The notes beneath the pieces were generated by a model. The model saw only the letters and a list, made by a program, of their open reading frames with translations. It ran no database searches and was not told the DNA's origin. Below are positions 56,497 through 64,000 of a stretch of DNA of 64,000 bases, piece by piece (position 1 is the first letter of the stretch; each line of letters begins with the position of its first letter). Source of the stretch: Gammaproteobacteria bacterium (GTDB lineage Bacteria > Pseudomonadota > Gammaproteobacteria > Pseudomonadales > Azotimanducaceae). The DNA is taken from contig JAJFJZ010000013.1 in assembly GCA_021773565.1 (NCBI GenBank), positions 62,001-126,000 on the forward strand. The letters run 5' to 3'. Made by a program: the position numbers and the translations under genes.

Positions 56497-57872
56497 TCAA
56501 CCAATCTCTTAACCGTTGATGCTGTAGATTTGGCCGCAGGTGCTTTCTGTCCATACAGGGCATAGGAGCCAAAACGCATTTGATGCGGTGAGCCCAGTTT
56601 TTCAGCGATAAAATCTATGTCGAAAACCGCGCTAAGTTTCTTGCCGTCCCAGTCATATAATTTGAAATACTGAACATCGAGACCTTCCGTCGACGAAACC
56701 TTATCCCAATTGGAGAGTAGCGAAGAGGTAAAGTAAACGCGATCCCCATCCCAGCTTTGGGAAACCATATTGATTTGCTCACCAATACGTTTGGTGTAAA
56801 TCTGCTTTGGTGCGTGCGGATCACTAATATCGTACAGGCGCACCAGGCCATCATTCCATGTATTCACCCACAAATGTTTGTCATCCGCAGAAATGGAGAT
56901 ATCGACAGGTAACGGGATTTTTGCTGCGTCTCCAATATCAGCCACGTCTTTTGCCTGCCATTCACCATTCTCATCTTCAAAGATCAACCACACTTTGGAT
57001 GTGAGCGCAGTAGTGGTAAAACAATGATTGCTCTTCGCCCCCCACGCACAGCGTAGCTCAAGTGGTGCACCCGGTACGTCCAGAATCTTTTTGGGTGTTC
57101 GAGCGTGCAGATCCCAAACAACAACGGTGTTTCCAAACCGTTTCATGGCTTCTGGATCGCCCATCATCTGCCCAAGATTCATCATGTAATTATTCCAACC
57201 GGTAAAGGAGGACGTCAGCATCACATTTCGCTTGGGAATCACCCGTAGATCGTATCCATAACCATCTGCAAACTGTCCGGATTTAACTGCACCCTGCAGG
57301 TTGTCATCCGTAGGCATCCAGTGTGTTGTTATGTAATTTCCCTCGTTGGTGTATTCAACCAGCCCGGTTCGACCTCCATGATCCTGATTATTGGACAAAC
57401 CGGTTAATATCATTCGACCGGGCAGCGCATAGTTAGTGTGGGGGCCAACTACACCACCCGAACTGGCCACAAAATCCTCAATGGTTTTATGCAGTGTTGG
57501 AATACGTGGATTGGTATGAATGTCAAAGATAAAAATCTTGTTGGTATCCAGCCCGCTTGCCCACAAAAAACGCCGGTCGTCAGTTAACCCTGAATGATGC
57601 GCCTCATTTCGCCCGCCTACCGAGAGGCTGCTTACCACCTGTCCGAATGAACCAGAGTCGGGATTAACGTCAACTGTCACCAACTTATCCTGCTCATCCC
57701 CTACCCCTTCCAGCCCCAGAGTCCAGATGTAAACAAAGTCTTCCTGGCCCACAATTTTAGCCATATAGGGGGACATGCATGTCTCGTCTGCTGATACTGT
57801 ACCGGCGACAAATATCAAGCCCGCCATAAGACCTTTAACCATTCGAGTATACGTCCATAAAGATGTATTCAT
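56478..57872 (-). CDS. mtoX: Methanethiol oxidase, selenium-binding protein SBP56 family
   Basis: A 464-residue SBP56-family protein. A signal peptide (about 1-28, ending VSADE) exports it to the periplasm. The family segments VYIWTLGLEG, RFLWASGLDTNKIFIFDI, LTGLSNNQDHGGRTGLVEY and LWVNTWNDGLVRLYDISDP are present. Bacterial homologues with this context are copper-dependent methanethiol oxidases (methanethiol + O2 + H2O to formaldehyde, H2S and H2O2). ATG start at 57872. It is divergent from a MauG-like gene (52 bases) and followed by an SCO1-like copper chaperone gene, the same partners as in known mtoX operons. Its stop lies in a 17-base tandem array. Confidence 0.9.
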   Translation of the reverse strand: MNTSLWTYTRMVKGLMAGLIFVAGTVSADETCMSPYMAKIVGQEDFVYIWTLGLEGVGDEQDKLVTVDVNPDSGSFGQVVSSLSVGGRNEAHHSGLTDDRRFLWASGLDTNKIFIFDIHTNPRIPTLHKTIEDFVASSGGVVGPHTNYALPGRMILTGLSNNQDHGGRTGLVEYTNEGNYITTHWMPTDDNLQGAVKSGQFADGYGYDLRVIPKRNVMLTSSFTGWNNYMMNLGQMMGDPEAMKRFGNTVVVWDLHARTPKKILDVPGAPLELRCAWGAKSNHCFTTTALTSKVWLIFEDENGEWQAKDVADIGDAAKIPLPVDISISADDKHLWVNTWNDGLVRLYDISDPHAPKQIYTKRIGEQINMVSQSWDGDRVYFTSSLLSNWDKVSSTEGLDVQYFKLYDWDGKKLSAVFDIDFIAEKLGSPHQMRFGSYALYGQKAPAAKSTASTVKRLVESAAAE

Positions 57873-57924
57873 TTTATTAACCTACCCCTATTAAAGTTTG
57901 TACCAATAAGTATGCTACCAAGCT

Positions 57925-59133
57925 ATGCGTATAGTGGCACTAACAATTTTTTTCGCCTGGACTGGCCTTATCTCTGCTGATCCCATAACGCCCGGAGACC
58001 CGCGGTCAGGCTATGAGAGTACTGCTTACAACACTGCGAGCCGCAAAATTACACAACCCACGGAGAGTGGTCGGACTACAGATCTTTACCTGACACTCTC
58101 TAACCCCCCCCTGGGATTACCGCCGTTAATTCTTGATCGTCAACCCACTCGTGCCTCCATAAACCTGGGAAGAAAACTGTTTTTTGACAGACGATTATCC
58201 TTCAACGATACCCTGTCCTGTGCCATGTGCCATATTCCTGAACAGGGGTTTGGACAATATGAACTTGCCACTCCGGTTGGAATTGAAGGACGTGCAGGAA
58301 AACGAAATTCACCCCCTCTTTACAATGTTGGTTATCGAAAACATCTCTTTACCGATGGCAGGGAGGACAATCTTGAACAACAAATTTGGGGGCCCTTGCT
58401 CGCCCATAACGAAATGGGAAACCCATCGATTGCAATTGTGCTGAACAAATTGCGCGCGATAGAAGAATACCCACCAGCATTTATGGAAGCATTTCAGCAG
58501 GAGATTAATATCAATACGCTGGGAATGGCCCTGGCCGATTACCAGAGAGCTTTGTTATCCGGCAACTCTCCCTTCGACCGCTGGTATTATGATGGCGAAA
58601 GCTCAGCCGTGAGTGATTCTGTAAAACGCGGCTTTGACATTTTTATTGTTTCGGACTGTGCCGCCTGTCATCAGTTTTCAAACAATCATGCACTTTTTAC
58701 CGATAATGAATTTCATGATATTGGAGTGGGATTCCGTGCCTCAATGAAAAACCCGGGTCCCTTAACCATGCAACTGGCGCCAGGTGTATTTGTAAAGACA
58801 GATGCGCTTCCGCAACCACAATTTAATGATCTGGGTCGTTATGAAGCCACCGGACTTTCACGCGATAAGTGGAAATACTCAACACCGGGTTTACGCAACA
58901 TTTCTGTGACCCGCCCATATATGCACGACGGTTCTATGGCCACGCTCGAGGAAGTAATTGATTTTTACGATAAGGGTGGAGAAGCTCATGCTGAACAGGA
59001 TCAACGCATTAGAAAGCTGCATTTGAGTGAGCAACAAAAACTGGACTTACTCGCATTTCTAGAGTCACTAACCAGTAGTAATATAGATGTGTTGGCACGC
59101 GATGCTCGTACCACACGTATCGGTGAACGCTGA
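57925..59133 (+). CDS. Di-haem cytochrome c peroxidase / MauG family protein
   Basis: A 402-residue exported protein (signal peptide about 1-18). Two c-type haem sites are present: CAMCH (99-103) and CAACH (245-249). Family segments LGRKLFFDRRLS, NSPPLYNVGY and TPGLRNISVTRPYMHDGSMATLEEVIDFY are typical of the MauG/CcpA group. MauG-like proteins next to mtoX are thought to mature a modified cofactor in MtoX; a plain peroxidase that removes the H2O2 made by MtoX is the alternative. ATG start at 57925. Its TGA is part of the first unit of a 23-base tandem array. Confidence 0.9.
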   Translation: MRIVALTIFFAWTGLISADPITPGDPRSGYESTAYNTASRKITQPTESGRTTDLYLTLSNPPLGLPPLILDRQPTRASINLGRKLFFDRRLSFNDTLSCAMCHIPEQGFGQYELATPVGIEGRAGKRNSPPLYNVGYRKHLFTDGREDNLEQQIWGPLLAHNEMGNPSIAIVLNKLRAIEEYPPAFMEAFQQEININTLGMALADYQRALLSGNSPFDRWYYDGESSAVSDSVKRGFDIFIVSDCAACHQFSNNHALFTDNEFHDIGVGFRASMKNPGPLTMQLAPGVFVKTDALPQPQFNDLGRYEATGLSRDKWKYSTPGLRNISVTRPYMHDGSMATLEEVIDFYDKGGEAHAEQDQRIRKLHLSEQQKLDLLAFLESLTSSNIDVLARDARTTRIGER

Positions 59134-59352
59134 GGGCTCTTTACAAGTGCCGCTGAGGGCTCTTTACAAGTGCCGCTGAGGGCTCTTTACAAGTGCCGCT
59201 GAGGGCTCTTTACAAGTGCCGCTGAGGGCTCTTTACTTTAGCTGAGGGCTCTTTACCTTAGCTGAGGGCTCTTTACATTAGCTGAGGGCTCGTTACTTTA
59301 GCTGAGGGCTCTTTACTTTAGCAGAGGGCTCTTTACTTTAGCTGAGGGCTCT
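59129..59352. repeat. 20/23-base tandem array bridging two convergent gene ends
   Basis: Four identical 23-base units (59129-59220, GCTGAGGGCTCTTTAC plus AAGTGCC) are followed by six 20-base units (59221-59340, the same 16-base core plus TTTA-like ends, with scattered single changes) and a partial unit to 59352. The first unit contains the stop codon of the MauG-like gene and the tenth contains the stop of trmJ, so the array occupies the entire intergenic space and encodes the last trmJ codons. Confidence 0.97.
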
Positions 59353-60151
59353 GCTTCCGCGGTTTGGTCTTTAGCTTTATCTGAATCTGGCTTAAAAACC
59401 CCCGCAGCATCTGCATCTCGGTTTCATCCGGACGTATACGTACAAACAGCCTGCGAAAACGTGTCATTACTTTTCCGGGGTTTTTCGTATCCAGAAAGTC
59501 GGTTTCTCCCAGGACCTGTTCAAGGTGTTTAAAAAAACCTTCCATCGCTGAAACGGTAGATAGGGGTCGATCCCAATCAGAATTATCTCCCGGCTGTTTA
59601 ACGGCAGGATTAGAGATTGCAGCGTTAGCCACTGGCTTGCCTGAAACTTTTTCCAGGTGGGCCTGGTATATCTCATATGCGACGATCTGCACCGCCATGG
59701 ATAAATTCAGGGAAGAATAGTCCGGATGGGTGGGAATTTGCAGATGCAGATTGCAAAGTTGCAACTCATCATTACTTAAGCCACTGGCTTCACGACCAAA
59801 TAGGACAGCGATATTAATAGATTGATGGTCTTCTCCTATCAGGCTGCCAACTTCACTGGCAGTGTGTACTGGCCAGGGAATGGAGCGCGAACGCGTACTT
59901 GTACCAATCACCAGATCACAATCACCAATAGCTTCGCTCAGTGACTCTACTACCACCGCACTATCCAGTAAATCCAGGGCGCCGGCGGCCCGCCACTCTG
60001 CCTGGGGATCCGGATAACGCTTTGGAGCAACCAGGAATAATTGGCCTAATCCCATGGTTTTCATAGCTCTCGCGGTGGCACCAATGTTACCCGGATGCCC
60101 CGGTTCGACGAGAACGAGGCGAATACGGGATAATTTTGAATTCTCTGTCAT
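59333..60151 (-). CDS. trmJ: tRNA (cytidine/uridine-32-2'-O)-methyltransferase TrmJ
   Basis: A SPOUT-family methyltransferase for position 32 of several tRNAs. The knot motifs are RLVLVEPGHPGNIGATARAM, VLFGREASGLSNDEL and SSLNLSMAVQIVAYEIY; a C-terminal helical extension follows (to about residue 272). The ATG at 60151 fits the family N-terminus; an in-frame ATG at 60199 adds 16 residues. Divergent from suhB, as in E. coli and Pseudomonas. The last four codons and the TAA lie in the tandem array 59129-59352, so the C-terminal tail (SPQLK) is repeat-derived. Confidence 0.95.
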   Translation of the reverse strand: MTENSKLSRIRLVLVEPGHPGNIGATARAMKTMGLGQLFLVAPKRYPDPQAEWRAAGALDLLDSAVVVESLSEAIGDCDLVIGTSTRSRSIPWPVHTASEVGSLIGEDHQSINIAVLFGREASGLSNDELQLCNLHLQIPTHPDYSSLNLSMAVQIVAYEIYQAHLEKVSGKPVANAAISNPAVKQPGDNSDWDRPLSTVSAMEGFFKHLEQVLGETDFLDTKNPGKVMTRFRRLFVRIRPDETEMQMLRGFLSQIQIKLKTKPRKQSPQLK

Positions 60152-60230
60152 CGAAAATATCACTTTCACGTTTAACTTATTCTTGCACACAGGTAGCATA
60201 GCGCGCCATTCACATGCCTAAGAAGACATT

Positions 60231-61034
60231 ATGCAACCGATGCTAAACATGGCGCTGCGCGCGGGCCGGCAGGCGAGCCAGATTATTCTGAGATCTATGG
60301 ACCACATAGATTTATTGCACGTGGAAGAAAAACAGAAAAATGACCTGGTTTCAGAGATCGACCGCAAAGCTGAGGCGGCAATTATTGATGTGCTTCACAC
60401 CGCCTATCCCGAGCACGGTATTTTGGCAGAGGAATCGGGTCAGACCTACGAATCCAGTGAATTCACCTGGATTATAGATCCGTTGGACGGCACGATGAAT
60501 TTTTTGCACGGCATACCACACTTTGCAGTATCCATCGCGCTTATGCATAAAGGTCGTCTCGAACAGGCAGTAATTATCGATCCGGTGCGCAATGAAGAAT
60601 TTACCGCCAGTCGAGGTAAAGGAGCGCAGCTCAATGGCAGGCGCATCCGGGTATCCAAACAACAAACTCTTGATAGAGCGATTCTGGCAACGGGAATTCC
60701 TTACCGGTCCGTCTCTGAGCACCTTGAAGCATACTCAGCCATGCACAAGGAGTTTACCCGAACCTGCCGAGCAATTAGACGGCAGGGTTCCGCTGCCCTG
60801 GATCTGGCCTACGTAGCCGCAGGGCGTGTAGAAGGGTATTGGCAGGTCGGCCTGAAATCCTGGGATATGGCTGCTGGCGCATTATTGGTAAAAGAAGCCG
60901 GTGGAATGACCAGTGATTTTACAGGCGGCGAAAATTACCTGGAATCTGGCAATGTTGTGTCTGCGAACCCCCGAATCTTTAAAGCCATATTGCAGTCAAT
61001 ACACCCACATCTGACACCGGCACTGCGAAAGTAA
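60231..61034 (+). CDS. suhB: Inositol-1-monophosphatase / Nus factor SuhB
   Basis: A 267-residue phosphatase. Metal-binding residues are Glu67 (AEESG), Asp83 and Asp86 (IDPLDGT, 82-88) and the C-terminal Asp in KSWDMAAG. SuhB also acts with NusA/NusB/NusG on rRNA antitermination complexes in E. coli. ATG start at 60231. Divergent from trmJ; anmK follows 51 bases later on the same strand. Confidence 0.96.
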   Translation: MQPMLNMALRAGRQASQIILRSMDHIDLLHVEEKQKNDLVSEIDRKAEAAIIDVLHTAYPEHGILAEESGQTYESSEFTWIIDPLDGTMNFLHGIPHFAVSIALMHKGRLEQAVIIDPVRNEEFTASRGKGAQLNGRRIRVSKQQTLDRAILATGIPYRSVSEHLEAYSAMHKEFTRTCRAIRRQGSAALDLAYVAAGRVEGYWQVGLKSWDMAAGALLVKEAGGMTSDFTGGENYLESGNVVSANPRIFKAILQSIHPHLTPALRK

Positions 61035-61085
61035 TCTACTGTCAAGGACTGTACCTGACACACCTTTCAATGCTCCAATAGCGAT

Positions 61086-62288
61086 ATGCACGAACATATT
61101 TCCAGACTGCACGCATTGGCAGGCAAAGCAGAACGCTTGATCTTGGGTCTTATGAGCGGTACTTCGCTGGACGGGCTTGACGTAGCACTGTGTCGAATCA
61201 AAAACCACGGAACCGCAACCACAGCAGAAGTGCTAAAGTTCGAAACCGTAAACTACGACGACACCTTTCGAGAAAGGGTAAACGCCGTGTTTTCCAGACG
61301 CGACGTGGACCTTCAGCACCTGTGTTTACTGAATCCCTGGGTAGCACTGCAGCATGCGAAAATCATTCTGGCTTGCCTTAAAAAATGGGGCTACATGGCC
61401 GAACAGATTGACCTGATTGCCAGTCATGGACAAACTATTTACCACAGTCCGAAATCGTTTCACCAACAGGCTGATTATTCCAACGCCACCCTTCAGATTG
61501 GTGACGGAGACCACCTGGCCTGCGCTACGGGCATCATCACCATAAGTGATTTTCGTCAAAAACATATTGCTTCGGGAGGTGAAGGCGCCCCCCTGGCAAT
61601 GTACGGAGACCATCTGATATTTGGCAGTGCCACAGAGAACCGCATATTGTTGAATATCGGCGGAATCGCAAACCTCAGCTGGTTACCGTCGTCCCAATTG
61701 CCCGAAGAGGTGCTTAGTAGCGATATTGGGCCAGGCAATACCCTGATGGATGCCCTCATACGCCAGCAGGACGGCAAACAGCAATTTGATGCAGATGCTC
61801 GTCTTGCTCGCACCGGGTCCGTATCGCAAACCCTGTTAGGAGCGCTGAAAGATCACCCTTTTTTCAAATTACCCCTGCCCAAGACCATAGGCCCAGAGCT
61901 ATTCAACCTTGATTATGTGGACGGCGCAATAAGTCGAAGCGCATGCCACGGTCTATCCCTTGCAGACCAACTGGCTACATTAAACCGTTTTTCGGCGGAC
62001 TGTATCGTTGAAATTATTGAAGAGGTAACTACAAACGTGGATGCCTATACGGTGTATACAAGCGGTGGAGGAATACACAACAGTCTGTTAATGGAAAATA
62101 TCGCCAAAAAGCTGCCTGAGATCGAAATACAGTCTAGCCAAAAACTGGGTATAGATCCGGATGCTAAAGAAGCCTTGTTATTTGCATTATTGGCAAATGA
62201 ATGTGTAGCAGGGCAATCGATCAAGCTTGGAAGTGCAATCCCACCAATCAGACCGCTAACAATGGGCAAAGTCAGTTTTCCAGACTAA
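61086..62288 (+). CDS. anmK: Anhydro-N-acetylmuramic acid kinase
   Basis: A 400-residue sugar kinase of the actin/hexokinase fold that phosphorylates and opens 1,6-anhydro-MurNAc for peptidoglycan recycling. The N-terminal phosphate loop is GLMSGTSLDGLDVAL (about 21-35); DLIASHGQTIYH, NIGGIANLSWL and YTSGGGIHNSLLM are family motifs. Length is slightly above E. coli AnmK (369). ATG start at 61086. It lies between suhB and convergent secF, where Pseudomonas carries a different gene. Confidence 0.96.
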   Translation: MHEHISRLHALAGKAERLILGLMSGTSLDGLDVALCRIKNHGTATTAEVLKFETVNYDDTFRERVNAVFSRRDVDLQHLCLLNPWVALQHAKIILACLKKWGYMAEQIDLIASHGQTIYHSPKSFHQQADYSNATLQIGDGDHLACATGIITISDFRQKHIASGGEGAPLAMYGDHLIFGSATENRILLNIGGIANLSWLPSSQLPEEVLSSDIGPGNTLMDALIRQQDGKQQFDADARLARTGSVSQTLLGALKDHPFFKLPLPKTIGPELFNLDYVDGAISRSACHGLSLADQLATLNRFSADCIVEIIEEVTTNVDAYTVYTSGGGIHNSLLMENIAKKLPEIEIQSSQKLGIDPDAKEALLFALLANECVAGQSIKLGSAIPPIRPLTMGKVSFPD

Positions 62289-62327
62289 TTCTTACTGAGA
62301 CAGGTCTAAAATTGAACCTGACCCCTT

Positions 62328-63287
62328 TTAGGGTAGATCCAGTTCTTGCGATGTATCTTCTTTTTCCGGCAGGGCAAGATCTGCTTTGGTCACATTCATG
62401 ATAAGCAAAATATTGGACGCTACATATATTGATGAGTAGGTACCGACCATTACCCCAAAGATCAGGGCAGTGGCAAAACCGGCAATCAGTTCTCCACCCA
62501 TAATTCTCAAGGCCATTAGAACTAACAAGGTGGTTAAGGATGTAACAAGGGTACGGCCAAGTGTCTGGTTCAGCGATGTGTTAATTATCGATTCAGGACT
62601 ACCCTTGCGAATTTTACGGAAATTTTCCCGGATACGGTCTGACACAACAATCGTATCATTCAAGGAATATCCAATAACTGCCAATCCGGCAGCTACAATA
62701 GTCAGGTCGAATGTCCACTGAAAAAGAGAAAACAGGCCAGCGATTATTACCACATCATGGATCAGTGCGGCAACGGCTCCCAAAGCAAATTTACCACTAA
62801 AACGAAACATGATGTACAGCATTACAATGGCCAGTGCTATCAGCAAGGCAAGTCCGCCATCTTCCCTCAGCTCCTGGCCTACAGCCGGTCCAACAAATTC
62901 AGACCGTCGCACCTTCATATTTGGATATGATTCACCCAGTGAAGCAGCTATGCGGTTACCGAGCTTCGACTGATCTGTTTCAACCCCGCCTGCATCCCCG
63001 GTATCCGGTAAATTCGCCTGGGGGGGCATTCGAATCAATATGTCCTGTTCAGTCCCAAAATTCTGGACCACGCCATTTTCAAAGCCTGAGTTTAACAAAT
63101 GTTCGCGAATCGATTCAGGATCAATGGGCTCCTCAAAACCCAGTTCAACCTGGACACCACCGGTAAAATCCAGCCCATAATTTAGACCGTTAACCAGCAG
63201 CAATCCCAGCGAAGATACCACCAATACGATGGATGCAATCCATGCAACCTTACGCTTACCCATGAAATCAATATTTAGTTCATTCAT
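62328..63287 (-). CDS. secF: Protein translocase subunit SecF
   Basis: A 319-residue RND-type translocase subunit: helix 1 with the motif GLDFTGGVQVELGF, a periplasmic P4 domain, and a five-helix block (about 130-300) containing the family segments YSLNDTIVVSDRIREN and RTLVTSLTTLLVL. With SecD and YajC it uses the proton motive force to aid secretion. The ATG at 63287 is four bases after the secD stop; a longer frame back to 63326 would overlap secD. Length is close to E. coli SecF (323). Confidence 0.97.
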   Translation of the reverse strand: MNELNIDFMGKRKVAWIASIVLVVSSLGLLLVNGLNYGLDFTGGVQVELGFEEPIDPESIREHLLNSGFENGVVQNFGTEQDILIRMPPQANLPDTGDAGGVETDQSKLGNRIAASLGESYPNMKVRRSEFVGPAVGQELREDGGLALLIALAIVMLYIMFRFSGKFALGAVAALIHDVVIIAGLFSLFQWTFDLTIVAAGLAVIGYSLNDTIVVSDRIRENFRKIRKGSPESIINTSLNQTLGRTLVTSLTTLLVLMALRIMGGELIAGFATALIFGVMVGTYSSIYVASNILLIMNVTKADLALPEKEDTSQELDLP

Positions 63288-63291
63288 CTGT

Positions 63292-64000
63292 CTAAATCGC
63301 CAACTTTTTAATTGAGCGGCCACCATAAATCAAATTGATGATAGCGCGTGTACCCATTATTGCGGTAAACATGGAAGTTAATATTCCAATAGCCAGTGTT
63401 ATGGCAAAGCCCTTTATGGGGCCTGAGCCAAATGCCAACAACACTATAGCGACAAAGAATGTCGTAATATTGGCATCCAGAATGGTAAGAAAAGCACGAT
63501 CAAATCCTAGATGAATAGCCTGCTGGGGTGAGTTGTTTTTTAGTTCTTCCCTGATGCGCGAGAAGATTAGCACGTTAGCATCCACGGCCATGCCAATGGT
63601 TAACACGATACCTGCAATGCCCGGCAGAGTAAGCGTTGCGCCCAACAGTGACATAACCGCCACCAGAAGTGTCATGTTGGCGACAAGTGCCAAATTTGCT
63701 GCCAAACCGAACATTTTGTAATACACAATCATAAACACAAGAACCAGCACCAGTCCCAGCATCATGGACTGGGCACCGGCTTTTATATTGTCCGCACCGA
63801 GGCTTGCACCCACAGTGCGCTCTTCGACAATATACATTGGAACCTTAAGGGCACCTGCCCGCAGCAGCAGCGCCAGATCACGTGCCTCACCCAGGCCAAG
63901 TCCGGTGATGCGAAATCTGAATCCCAATGCACCCTGTATGGTTGCCACGTTGATCAGACGTTTCTTTTCTTCTGTGAAAAAGGCTCTCTCTTCTTCACCC
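63292..64000 (-). CDS. secD: Protein translocase subunit SecD, partial (5' end outside window)
   Basis: The C-terminal 235 residues of SecD, with the frame open to the window edge. They include the end of the periplasmic P1 domain ([20 protein letters not shown]) and the six-helix block with [40 protein letters not shown] and [25 protein letters not shown] at 63948 is internal and not the true start. secF follows after four bases. Confidence 0.96.
   Translation of the reverse strand, partial: GEEERAFFTEEKKRLINVATIQGALGFRFRITGLGLGEARDLALLLRAGALKVPMYIVEERTVGASLGADNIKAGAQSMMLGLVLVLVFMIVYYKMFGLAANLALVANMTLLVAVMSLLGATLTLPGIAGIVLTIGMAVDANVLIFSRIREELKNNSPQQAIHLGFDRAFLTILDANITTFFVAIVLLAFGSGPIKGFAITLAIGILTSMFTAIMGTRAIINLIYGGRSIKKLAI

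Noticed and set aside
59129-59352. Possible CRISPR array
   Set aside because: Units abut directly with no unique spacers, and no cas genes are in the window.

Overview
The window is bacterial chromosomal DNA from a gammaproteobacterium. It is densely packed (about 62 protein genes in 64 kb, many overlapping by 4 to 40 bases). Gene order follows Pseudomonas-type backbones closely: rpoE(algU)-rseA(mucA)-rseB(mucB)-rseC-mucD-lepA-rnc-era-recO beside a divergent nadB; ffh/rpsP-rimM-trmD-rplS/xerD-dsbC-hom-recJ-prfB-lysS; and secDF/suhB/trmJ/iscRS/ndk-rlmN-pilF-rodZ-hisS-yfgM-bamB-der/xseA/guaBA/tadA-purL. No phage, plasmid, insertion sequence, CRISPR, tRNA or rRNA was seen. The species cannot be named from this alone; an aerobic, free-living relative of the Pseudomonas/Cellvibrio side of the class is my inference.

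Layout. 1-8.9 kb (minus strand): the envelope-stress sigma factor with its anti-sigma system and periplasmic protease, then translation/RNA genes down to a recO cut off by the window edge. 9-14.3 kb: nadB, a ygfX/sdhE pair, ygfZ, a membrane-anchored retropepsin-like protease and ung. 14.4-25.8 kb: lysS, prfB with its programmed frameshift, recJ, hom, dsbC, xerD, the rplS ribosomal/tRNA-modification operon and ffh. The only gene-free stretch above 300 bases (21990-22343) lies here. It carries what looks like an undescribed small RNA gene: a near-consensus sigma-54 promoter followed about 100 bases later by a strong intrinsic terminator, both on the plus strand, convergent with the rplS operon and its own terminator. 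26-35.6 kb: cytochrome-assembly-like and CNNM/CBS membrane proteins, leuA with a putative Leu-rich leader peptide, a gamma carbonic anhydrase, an RND/MMPL transporter, a DUF3135 protein, a Nudix hydrolase and an M20 peptidase. 35.7-53.8 kb: purL, tadA, an unknown membrane protein, guaA, guaB, xseA, der, bamB, yfgM, hisS, rodZ, pilF, rlmN and ndk. 53.9-64 kb: iscS, iscR, a methanethiol oxidase cluster (SCO1-like, mtoX, MauG-like), trmJ, suhB, anmK and the secDF pair.

Two patterns cut across the window. First, several operons that normally carry extra genes have lost or moved them cleanly: no lepB after lepA, no thrC after hom, no iscU-iscA-hscBA-fdx between iscS and ndk, no ispG between rodZ and hisS, and no cysE between trmJ and iscR, where the methanethiol oxidase cluster sits instead. 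Second, three short tandem-repeat arrays (5-, 17- and 20/23-base units) lie exactly at gene ends and include stop codons of the flanking genes. TTG start codons are also unusually frequent.
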